This document shows positions 1-5,621 of a DNA stretch of 10,462 nucleotides, one piece after another (the first letter of the stretch is position 1; every line of letters begins with the position of its first letter). Origin of the DNA: an uncultured Bacilli bacterium. GTDB taxonomy: Bacteria > Bacillota_I > Bacilli_A > RF39 > UBA660. Location of the stretch: contig CALVIQ010000065.1 in the NCBI GenBank assembly GCA_944331815.1, forward strand, positions 1 through 10,462. The letters run 5' to 3'. The translations under genes were made by a program, and so were the position numbers. The notes under the pieces are model-generated. The model was not told the origin of the DNA and did no database searches. It worked only from the letters and a program-made list of their open reading frames with translations.

Positions 1-64
1 TCATTATTATTGTACTTACATATACATCATCTAATTCTCGTTTCATCCATTCTTCTAATTTCAT
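1..64 (-). CDS. 5' end of an unidentified minus-strand gene (partial)
   Basis: An open frame starts at an ATG whose first base is 64 and runs off the left edge for 21 codons; its first residues read MKLEEWMKRELDDVYV. The acidic/basic mix looks like real coding rather than random AT-rich sequence. There is only a weak ribosome-binding site (GTGG about 8 nt upstream), so the start is uncertain. I do not recognise the protein. It is divergent from the truncated transglutaminase-like frame, and the hairpin at 81-115 lies between them. Confidence 0.35.
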   Translation of the reverse strand, partial: MKLEEWMKRELDDVYVSTIIM

Positions 65-80
65 TTTTTTTACCACAAAA

Positions 81-115
81 AATAACTGCATAAGTTTTCA
101 ACTTACACAGTTATT
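81..115. repeat. Interrupted inverted repeat (hairpin) between divergent fragments
   Basis: The outer arms AATAACTG (81-88) and CAGTTATT (108-115) and the inner arms TAAGTT (91-96) and AACTTA (100-105) are perfectly complementary, with a 2x2 mismatch between them and a TTC loop. No long T-run follows on the plus strand, so it is a poor intrinsic terminator. It sits where the transglutaminase-like frame loses its 5' end, so it could be the scar or terminal hairpin of a lost mobile element, or an operator of the minus-strand gene. Confidence 0.45.
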
Positions 116-119
116 CTTA

Positions 120-938
120 CACGGTCATCGAATAATAATTGATGAAAGTGTAGTAAATGAAAAAATTAATTATGAAAGTAATGAAATTGGCCGTTACAAA
201 ACATGTTATCAAATAAGTGAAATTCTTTCTGTTTTTATAAATGGATTAATTCCAAATTGTAAAGCTAAAGTTATTGAAAGAACTATACCTGGTAGAAGAT
301 TTAATAATGAACATGTAGCAACTGAAGTAGAATTTGATGATGGCTTAAAAATAATACTAGATTTAACCCTTGACTTAGCTAATATTCAAGGTGGTATGAA
401 AACTAAAGAATTTGGTTATTCATCTAATAGTGAAAATGAATACGATATTATTTCATTAAGAGAATGTGCACAAATGGATAAAAAATTAGGATTTATAACA
501 GAAAAATATACTGATGATTATATTGATGAATTTGTAAATTCATTAGATAATGCTGAATTTAAAAATAAAACACCAATTGAACAATTAAATTATAAAATTT
601 TAAAAACTAAAGAATTATTTGGCAAAGATTTTAAAGGAGCTCATGAAGCTACAAGATATATTTATATTTTATTAAATAAAGTTTTATCACCAAAAGAATT
701 TAGTTGCCTTAAACAATATAATTTATCATATAAAAATTCTAATGAATTAAATTTAATGGCAATTTATGCTTTTGACGATTATGGATTATATTATAGTTTT
801 TCAAATGAATTGGGGTTTACTAAGGTTAGTCCTACAATTATATCAAATTTATTAAAAAATGGTTGGAAAACTAATAGTAAATCTATTCAAGAAATATTTG
901 ATAAACCAGAACAGGACAAAATTAATAGACAAAAATGA
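120..938 (+). pseudogene. Transglutaminase-like cysteine peptidase domain protein, 5'-truncated
   Basis: The frame is open from the window edge to the TGA at 936-938 but has no ATG, GTG or TTG before the ATG at 396. Coding-like sequence begins near 120 (HGHRIIIDESVVNEK...), well upstream of that ATG. The part before 396 holds a Cys (codon 204, in RYKTCYQISEIL), a His 36 residues on (codon 312, in NEHVATEVEF) and an Asp 16 residues further (codon 360, in ILDLTLDL). This order, spacing and surrounding hydrophobic pattern match the Cys-His-Asp triad of transglutaminase-like domains. Starting at 396 would remove the Cys and His and the 'LDLT' strand, so the gene appears to have lost its 5' end. 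The C-terminal 180 residues are charged, mostly helical in pattern and unfamiliar. An ATT start at 138 or 165 cannot be excluded. The family call rests on motif spacing only. Confidence 0.5.
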
Positions 939-1003
939 CAAAATATTATTATTATATTGACAAAATTATCAAGTACATATTGAAGATTTTATAATTAAAG
1001 TAG

Positions 1004-1035
1004 AAAAGGTATAAGATTAATTTCCTATACCTTTT
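1004..1035 (+). terminator. Terminator between convergent genes
   Basis: AAAAGGTATA (1004-1013) pairs with TATACCTTTT (1026-1035) across a 12-nt loop, and the T-run continues to 1037. It ends transcription from the transglutaminase-like frame. Read on the other strand it has a shorter T stretch and may also serve the dnaJ-like gene. Confidence 0.7.
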
Positions 1036-1056
1036 TTGTTAAATTGATATAATATT

Positions 1057-1614
1057 TTATAAATTATTAGTTTTAAAATTTCTTTTAGACAATTTTATTT
1101 CATTTTCAATAATTGTTTCAAATTCTTTATATAATTTATATGTAATTTCGTTACCATCAATATTTAATTTTTTATAATAATCAAATACTAATTTTATATA
1201 TCTTTTAGAAAATTTATTTATCCAATCTATAAATTCTTCTTGAGAATTTACATCAAAATCGACTGAATTGTAATATTCATAAGTCTCTTGGCTACAATAA
1301 GTTTTGTTATGTCTAGTTTGTGGATTATTTGAAGTTTGAGTGTTTGAAGCAAAATGATTTTCTTCTTCTGGTAGTGCACCTTTTTCTTGTAACATTTGAT
1401 CATATAATCTTCTTAATTCAGGGTCTCTTAATACTCTATATGCTTCATTAATTTTACACATCATTTCATGGCAAGCCTTATTGTTAGTACCAGGATTTAT
1501 ATCTGGGTGATATTCCATAGCTCTTCTTCTATATGCAATTTTAATTTCTTCAATAGTAGCAGTTGGTGAAACTCTAAGTATTTCATAAAAAGTTTGTTCA
1601 TTATTTTTTTTCAT
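1057..1614 (-). CDS. J-domain (DnaJ-type) co-chaperone protein
   Basis: The protein has 185 residues. Residues 7-75 form a J-domain: FYEILRVSPTATIEEIKIAYRR, then the HPD motif that stimulates Hsp70/DnaK ATPase at 36-38 (YHPDINPG), then INEAYRVLRDPELRRLYD. There is no Gly/Phe-rich linker, CxxCxGxG zinc repeat or C-terminal substrate domain, so this is a short J-protein (class C type), not DnaJ itself. The tail (about 95-185) is rich in Tyr, Asn, Lys and Glu and unfamiliar; it may choose the client or location. The start is set by a strong AAGGAGG 5 nt upstream and a good promoter further up. The gene is monocistronic and convergent with the gene ending at 938. By family it should act with cytoplasmic DnaK; the client is unknown. 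No CIRCE element is visible. Confidence 0.85.
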   Translation of the reverse strand: MKKNNEQTFYEILRVSPTATIEEIKIAYRRRAMEYHPDINPGTNNKACHEMMCKINEAYRVLRDPELRRLYDQMLQEKGALPEEENHFASNTQTSNNPQTRHNKTYCSQETYEYYNSVDFDVNSQEEFIDWINKFSKRYIKLVFDYYKKLNIDGNEITYKLYKEFETIIENEIKLSKRNFKTNNL

Positions 1615-1638
1615 ATTTCCTCCTTAAAATTGATATAT

Positions 1639-1667
1639 ACTATAACATATTTTTTATTGGATTGCAA
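1639..1667 (-). promoter_or_regulatory. Promoter of the J-domain gene
   Basis: On the minus strand, -35 TTGCAA (1667-1662) is followed after 17 nt by -10 TATAGT (1644-1639), preceded by TGT (extended -10). It ends 24 bp upstream of the start codon, whose ribosome-binding site AAGGAGG occupies 1619-1626. Confidence 0.65.
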
Positions 1668-1712
1668 ATTCAACATAAGTAGAAAATAAAGCATAAAACT
1701 TAAAGTCAACTA

Positions 1713-1741
1713 TTTACAAATGTATGTTCATGTAGCATAAT
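1713..1741 (+). promoter_or_regulatory. Promoter of the DinD-like pseudogene
   Basis: TTTACA (1713-1718), 17 nt, CATAAT (1736-1741). It lies 29 bp upstream of an ATG (1770) that has an AAGGAGG ribosome-binding site at 1760-1766. The promoter looks intact although the gene is broken, so it may now drive read-through toward the AbiE genes. Confidence 0.55.
1717..1730. promoter_or_regulatory. LexA-like operator in the promoter spacer
   Basis: Minus strand TGAACATACATTTG resembles the Gram-positive LexA box (CGAAC-N4-GTTYG type); the differences are T for the leading C and A for G in the second half-site. It overlaps the -35 end and the spacer, where LexA would block transcription. Members of this antirepressor/DinD family are often SOS-induced, which fits, but a two-mismatch match in AT-rich DNA is only suggestive. 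Confidence 0.35.
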
Positions 1742-1769
1742 ATGTTTGTAGGAGTTTAGAAGGAGGAAC

Positions 1770-1990
1770 ATGAAACGGTGACAAATTGTCACCAGTTGAA
1801 ATTGAAAGCTCAAGATGGTAAATATCGCTTAACAGATGTTGTAGATATTGAAGGAATGTTTAGAATAATTGAATCAATATACTGAACTGATTAAATAGTA
1901 TTTAGCTAAAATTGGTGTTAACACAACTAAAGTTGCTTGTAATGAATTAGAAAAAAGTCAGAAAAATTAGTAATATCCAAAATAAATTAG
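1770..1990 (+). pseudogene. Bro/antirepressor (DinD-like) gene, internally deleted and frameshifted
   Basis: A good ribosome-binding site and ATG (1770) run straight into TGA (1779). From 1793 another frame reads QLKLKAQDGKYRLTDVVD followed by IEGMFRIIESIY, then stops at 1883; this is the characteristic middle of the Bro-N 'antirepressor / DNA damage-inducible protein D' family found in phages and Firmicutes. A further piece from 1902 reads LAKIGVNTTKVACNELEK, the C-terminal part of the same family (usual pattern IAKMGG-x-A-KVA-x3-IEK). Restoring one A in the A-run at 1951-1956 continues it as KSEKLVISKIN and a stop at 1988. Roughly 150 codons between the two pieces are missing, as is most of the N-terminus. 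So it is one gene reduced by deletions and at least two frameshifts. Family assignment is from memory of conserved wording, without a search. Confidence 0.7.
1777..1793. repeat. Perfect 17-nt palindrome after the dead start codon
   Basis: GGTGACAAATTGTCACC has 8-bp arms around a single central base. It lies 4 nt after the ATG of the DinD-like pseudogene, exactly where its normal N-terminal coding sequence should be. It could be an operator of the kind bound by dimeric HTH repressors, or a deletion or insertion scar. Confidence 0.5.
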
Positions 1991-2002
1991 TTAAATTAAT
2001 AA

Positions 2003-2052
2003 TTAGACTAAATGACTCATTTACTATTGACTTAGTGTGTCATTTAGTCTAA
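2003..2052. promoter_or_regulatory. 14-bp inverted repeat: probable AbiEi operator
   Basis: TTAGACTAAATGAC (2003-2016) and its exact complement GTCATTTAGTCTAA (2039-2052) are separated by 22 bp. The first arm is upstream of the -35; the second covers the spacer and the first bases of the -10 of the abiE promoter. In studied AbiE systems the AbiEi antitoxin binds inverted repeats in its own promoter and represses it; this layout fits such negative autoregulation. Confidence 0.65.
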
Positions 2053-2055
2053 AAT
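2027..2055 (+). promoter_or_regulatory. Promoter of the abiEi-abiEii operon
   Basis: TTGACT (2027-2032), 17 nt, TAAAAT (2050-2055). Transcription would begin near 2062, at the ribosome-binding site AGGTGG (2062-2067), giving a leader of only about 11 nt before the ATG at 2073. The inverted repeat overlaps it. Confidence 0.7.
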
Positions 2056-2072
2056 TATATTAGGTGGTTAAG

Positions 2073-2612
2073 ATGTTGTATTTTCATAAAGAACTAAAAG
2101 AAAAATTAAATTCTGATTATCAAATACAAAAAGCAGTAGATGAAAATAGATACTTTAAGGTGGATGATGGTCTATATTCAGATAAGCCAGATGTTAATCA
2201 TATTGAAATAATTGCCAAAAAATTTCCGAATTTTGTAATATATGGTGATTCTGCATATTATTATCATAATCTTACTGATTTTATTCCAAATAAAATTGTT
2301 CTTGCAACTACAAAAAATAATAAAATTAGATCAAAATATGTTAAACAAGTAAGATTAACTGATGATTTATTTAATATTGGCATAACTAAAATTGAAATAA
2401 ATGGAATTTTAATAAACATTTATGACAAAGAAAGAATGCTTATTGAACTTGCAAGAAGTAAAAATCAAATGGGATATGATATGTATAAAGAAATTATTAC
2501 AAATTATAGAAAAATAGTTGACGATTTAGATATGGAAAAAATAGAAAATTATCTAACCCATTTTTCTTATGAAGATAAATTATTTGAGATAATACAAGAT
2601 GAGGTGTTTTAG
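2073..2612 (+). CDS. abiEi: AbiEi family antitoxin (type IV toxin-antitoxin, abortive infection)
   Basis: The protein has 179 residues from the ATG at 2073, chosen over the in-frame GTG at 2064 because AGGTGG (2062-2067) overlaps that GTG and sits 5 nt before the ATG. The N-terminal 55 residues have the winged-helix pattern of an AbiEi DNA-binding domain (IQKAVDENRYFKVDDGLYSD). The body contains the family block YGDSAYYYHNLTDFIP (57-72) and IYDKERMLIELARSK (116-130). In this family the antitoxin does not bind the toxin; it neutralises its effect and represses the operon through inverted repeats, here at 2003-2052. It overlaps the toxin gene by one base (TAGTG), so the two are translationally coupled. 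The length is close to the usual 180-210 and the frame is intact. Confidence 0.88.
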   Translation: MLYFHKELKEKLNSDYQIQKAVDENRYFKVDDGLYSDKPDVNHIEIIAKKFPNFVIYGDSAYYYHNLTDFIPNKIVLATTKNNKIRSKYVKQVRLTDDLFNIGITKIEINGILINIYDKERMLIELARSKNQMGYDMYKEIITNYRKIVDDLDMEKIENYLTHFSYEDKLFEIIQDEVF

Positions 2613-3433
2613 TGAACTTAAATGAATTAGTTAATAATTATTTGACACTAGGATATGAACTTACTGATGCTCAGTCTAAAGTATGTCAGGATCTGGTTTT
2701 ATATAAAATAGGCAAAAGTAGATATGCTCACAATATTACCATCAAAGGTGGTGTTGTAATGCATAATTTAAGTAAAAATACAAGACGTGCAACACGTGAT
2801 TTAGATCTAGACTTTATTAAATATTCTCGTGATGATAGTTCAATAATAAAATTTATATCCGAATTAAATGAAAATGACAAAGAAACAATTATAAAAATTA
2901 ATGGCAATATTGAAAAATTACATCATCAATTATATGATGGTAAACGTGTTAATGTATCAATTATTGATAATTATAATAATACGCTTGAAACAAAATTGGA
3001 TATAGGAGTTCATAAATATTTTGAAATCGGACAAGATGAATATATTTTCGATTTCACTCTTTTAGGTGAAAGTGTATCATTACTTATAAATTCACCTGAA
3101 CAAATAGTGTGTGAAAAACTAAAATCTTTATTAAAATTTGGCATTCGTTCGACTAGATATAAAGATATTTTTGATTTTTATTATTTAATTAATAATAATT
3201 TTCTAAATAAAGATAGATTGATTAAATATATTGATTTATTAATCTTTAATGATGAAAATGTAGCGCAAAAGACGATGAATGATATAACTTTACGATTAAA
3301 AATAATTTTAAATAATAGGAAATTTATTGCTAGATTGGATAATGCACGAAGTAATTGGCTTAATATTCCGGTAAATGATGTAATTGATAATGTGATTAAT
3401 TATTTTAAATCTATAGAAACTATTGGTGTATAG
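2612..3433 (+). CDS. abiEii: AbiEii/AbiGii family nucleotidyltransferase toxin
   Basis: The protein has 273 residues, with a GTG start preceded by GAGGTG (2601-2606). It belongs to the DNA polymerase beta-type nucleotidyltransferases: the GG of TIKGGVVMHNL at 46-47, RATRDLDLDF at 59-68 with the metal-binding Asp pair (63/65 or 65/67), a later acidic position near Asp130 (ETKLDIGV), and the C-terminal core EKLKSLLKFG...RYKDIFDFYYL (168-192) with the conserved Lys and Asp residues. Family members transfer nucleotides to cellular targets (tRNA in the studied MenT homologues) and stop growth on phage infection. All expected catalytic residues appear present, so the toxin is probably active and held by the AbiEi gene overlapping it upstream. 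No clear terminator follows. Confidence 0.9.
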   Translation: MNLNELVNNYLTLGYELTDAQSKVCQDLVLYKIGKSRYAHNITIKGGVVMHNLSKNTRRATRDLDLDFIKYSRDDSSIIKFISELNENDKETIIKINGNIEKLHHQLYDGKRVNVSIIDNYNNTLETKLDIGVHKYFEIGQDEYIFDFTLLGESVSLLINSPEQIVCEKLKSLLKFGIRSTRYKDIFDFYYLINNNFLNKDRLIKYIDLLIFNDENVAQKTMNDITLRLKIILNNRKFIARLDNARSNWLNIPVNDVIDNVINYFKSIETIGV

Positions 3434-3575
3434 TTTAAGAATGAATTAATTAATAATTTTGTCTTTTTCAATTTTTAAAATACTCTTACTTTTTTGTATG
3501 CTAGGAAAGTAAAATAGGTTTTTATTAAACTTAATTTAGCAACTTTAAATAATACAATTATTTAATTTGTGATAA

Positions 3576-3653
3576 ATTATAATAATAAACATATCTAAAG
3601 ATAATTATTTAAGTTATCAATATAAAGATGAAAAATTAATCGAAAATAAGTAA
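3576..3653 (+). pseudogene. 3' end fragment of a DinD-like (Bro family) gene
   Basis: An open stretch ends at TAA 3651-3653 and reads ...NISKDNYLSYQYKDEKLIENK. This resembles the last residues of the antirepressor/DinD-like family (a VISK-x-N-x-L-x-Y-x-Y pattern ending in LIENK) and continues the motif at which the upstream pseudogene stops (VISKIN). The nucleotides at 3591-3617 match about three quarters of 1973-1999 (both begin ATATC-Y-AAA). The AbiE pair therefore lies between two copies of the same gene tail. The fragment is short and the region AT-rich, so chance similarity is possible. The rest of the 243-bp gap after abiEii holds nothing else I can identify except the next gene's promoter. 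Confidence 0.45.
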
Positions 3654-3659
3654 TTTGTA

Positions 3660-3668
3660 TGGTAAAAT
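3660..3668 (+). promoter_or_regulatory. Extended -10 promoter of the DUF218 gene
   Basis: TGGTAAAAT is an extended -10 (TG-N-TAAAAT) without a good -35 (TCGAAA 17 nt upstream). The start codon at 3686 is 17 bp downstream and its ribosome-binding site AGGTG is at 3675-3679. Confidence 0.5.
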
Positions 3669-3685
3669 AGTAATAGGTGTTAAAT

Positions 3686-4345
3686 ATGAAGATAGTAAAA
3701 TATTTATTAGTTATAGTATTATTATTTATAGTTGGTGTAATAGGTGTTAATTTTTATGTAGTTTTAACTAATAAAGATAATATAATAACAGTAGAAGAAG
3801 CTAAAACATTAGAAGATGTCGACTGTATTTTAGTCTTAGGAGCAGGTGTGTATGGTAATCAACCTAGACCAATGTTAGAAGATAGAATCTTAAGAGGAGT
3901 TGAATTATACAATAATAATGTATCAAATAAAATAATTATGAGTGGTGACCATATGCAAGAAGACTATGATGAAGTTAATGTTATGAAAACATATGCAATT
4001 AATGAAGGTGTACCATCTAATGATATTTTTATGGATCATGCAGGAATATCTACTTATGATAGTTTATATCGAGCTAAAGAAATATTTGAGGTAAAAAAAG
4101 TTGTTATTGTAACGCAAGAATATCATTTATATCGAGCATTATATATTGCCAAAAATTTAGGAATAGAAGCATATGGTGTTAGTTCTAATCTAAGAGATTA
4201 TCCTGGCCAATTTAAAAGGGAAGTAAGAGAAGTTTTAGCTAGAGATAAAGATTTTGTTAAAGCTTTATTAAAACCTAATTCTACTTATGGTGGTGATGCA
4301 ATTCCTGTTACTGGTGATGGTGATATTACAAATGATAAAAACTGA
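3686..4345 (+). CDS. SanA/YdcF-like DUF218 membrane-anchored protein
   Basis: The protein has 219 residues from the ATG at 3686; the in-frame GTG at 3677 overlaps the ribosome-binding site AGGTG and is unlikely. One N-terminal membrane segment (about 4-27) anchors a DUF218 domain outside or at the membrane. Family features: CILVLGAGVYGNQPRPML (47-64) with the first conserved glycine loop, IIMSGDH (83-89), GISTYDSLYRAKEIF (120-134) and VIVTQEYHLYRALYIA (140-155). It is closest to E. coli SanA, which helps the envelope exclude vancomycin; related ElyC/YdcF proteins affect lipid-carrier use and wall synthesis. The biochemical activity of the family is not settled. The gene is probably monocistronic and its stop codon lies inside the terminator shared with ymfH. 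The last 20 residues (GDAIPVTGDGDITND) form a Gly/Asp-rich tail. Confidence 0.85.
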   Translation: MKIVKYLLVIVLLFIVGVIGVNFYVVLTNKDNIITVEEAKTLEDVDCILVLGAGVYGNQPRPMLEDRILRGVELYNNNVSNKIIMSGDHMQEDYDEVNVMKTYAINEGVPSNDIFMDHAGISTYDSLYRAKEIFEVKKVVIVTQEYHLYRALYIAKNLGIEAYGVSSNLRDYPGQFKREVREVLARDKDFVKALLKPNSTYGGDAIPVTGDGDITNDKN

Positions 4346-4364
4346 TGAAAATTCATCAGTTTTT
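4337..4364. terminator. Bidirectional terminator shared by the DUF218 gene and ymfH
   Basis: A nearly perfect palindrome: a 13-bp stem (4337-4349 with 4352-4364) beginning with AAAAACTGATG and ending CATCAGTTTTT. Each strand has A's before and T's after the stem, so it can work in both directions. The stop codons of both genes (TGA 4343-4345 on plus, TGA 4358-4356 on minus) lie in the stem. Confidence 0.85.
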
Positions 4365-5621
4365 TGGATTGATAATTAAAGTTGTATTATTTTTAAAATC
4401 AATTTTTTTAATAAAATTCATAAAATCTTTATAATTTAAATTTTTAATATCATTATATTTATTTTCATTAAATTTACCATATTTTATAATATCACTTGTT
4501 ATGTTGCTATTTAAACTAAAGATATTTTCAGTCATATAAATAATTGAACTTAATAATACTTTTTTCTTTCTTTCAAAATCAGTTTCAGAAATATTTAAAT
4601 CTTTCATTTCATCTTTTATTTTTTCTAATAATTTTTTAGGATTAGTTGATTCTCCTAAAACGAACATTAAAATATAATCAGTACTATCATCAAAATCAAC
4701 AGCTAAGTTATCATTGATTATTTTTTCTTCTAATAAGTTATGAACAAATTCGCTAGTTGAAGAAAATTTACAATCAAATAATGTTAATAAATAAAAGATA
4801 TTTTGTATATTTTTTTCTACTTTTAATTTATAACAAATAGCGCATTTAGGAATACTGACATTTAATTTTATTTCATCATTTTCTTTAGCCACTTCTTTTG
4901 GTTCATTATAAGATTTAACTTTAATTTTTTCTTCTTTTTTAAATTTTTTCTTATTTTGGTTTTCTCTAATTACATTGATAACTTCTTCGGCATCAACATT
5001 ACCTGTAACTACTACAAACATATTAGAAGGATGATAAAATGTGTTATAGCAAGTATATAAATCTTCTTTAGTAATTTTATTAATATTTTCAATATCACCA
5101 ATAATTGGATGTTTCATTGGATTAATTTTAAAAGTATTTTCAATTATTTTATCATATATCATTGTACCTGGCATGTCTTGATACATTTTAATTTCTTGAG
5201 TTATTATTCCTTTTTCTTTATCAACATTTTCATCAGTAAAATAAGGGGATTGTACATAATTTAATAACATATCCATGTTTTCTTTAAAGAAGTTAGGACA
5301 AGAAAATAAATAAGTTGTTTTAGTATAATTAGTATTAGCGTTACAATCAGCACCTCGTTCACTATAAAATGAAAATATATCAGAACCATCTTCTTGCTCA
5401 AACATTTTATGTTCTAGAAAGTGGGCAATACCTAAAGGTACTTTAATCATTTTATCTTTATCAATTGGTTTAAATTCACTTATATTAGATCCATATTTTG
5501 TATTAAAAGTTACATAGATATTATTAACATTTGTTTTTGGTAAGACAAATATTTCTAGTCCATTATCTAATTTTTCATAAAATAAATCTAAATCTAAGTT
5601 TTTAAAATTAATTTTCTTCAT
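4356..5621 (-). CDS. ymfH: M16 family zinc metallopeptidase, active subunit (YmfH-like)
   Basis: The protein has 421 residues from the ATG at 5621, chosen over the in-frame GTG at 5630 because the ribosome-binding site GAAGGTG (5634-5628) overlaps that GTG and is 6 nt from the ATG. The inverted zinc motif HFLEH is at 67-71 and the third ligand is probably Glu143 in GIITQEIKMYQDMP, 76 residues after the first His, as in pitrilysin/MPP-type enzymes. The N-terminal half is the catalytic M16 domain, the C-terminal half the second, non-catalytic M16 domain. It overlaps the upstream ymfF by 14 nt, implying coupled translation and a heterodimer with one active and one inactive subunit, like mitochondrial processing peptidase. 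No signal peptide is seen, so it is probably cytoplasmic. The substrate is not known. Confidence 0.88.
   Translation of the reverse strand: MKKINFKNLDLDLFYEKLDNGLEIFVLPKTNVNNIYVTFNTKYGSNISEFKPIDKDKMIKVPLGIAHFLEHKMFEQEDGSDIFSFYSERGADCNANTNYTKTTYLFSCPNFFKENMDMLLNYVQSPYFTDENVDKEKGIITQEIKMYQDMPGTMIYDKIIENTFKINPMKHPIIGDIENINKITKEDLYTCYNTFYHPSNMFVVVTGNVDAEEVINVIRENQNKKKFKKEEKIKVKSYNEPKEVAKENDEIKLNVSIPKCAICYKLKVEKNIQNIFYLLTLFDCKFSSTSEFVHNLLEEKIINDNLAVDFDDSTDYILMFVLGESTNPKKLLEKIKDEMKDLNISETDFERKKKVLLSSIIYMTENIFSLNSNITSDIIKYGKFNENKYNDIKNLNYKDFMNFIKKIDFKNNTTLIINPKN

Noticed and set aside
1..120. IS200/IS605 end
   Set aside because: The hairpin at 81-115 resembles such ends in general shape, but no TnpA or TnpB coding sequence is visible and the minus-strand peptide does not match them.
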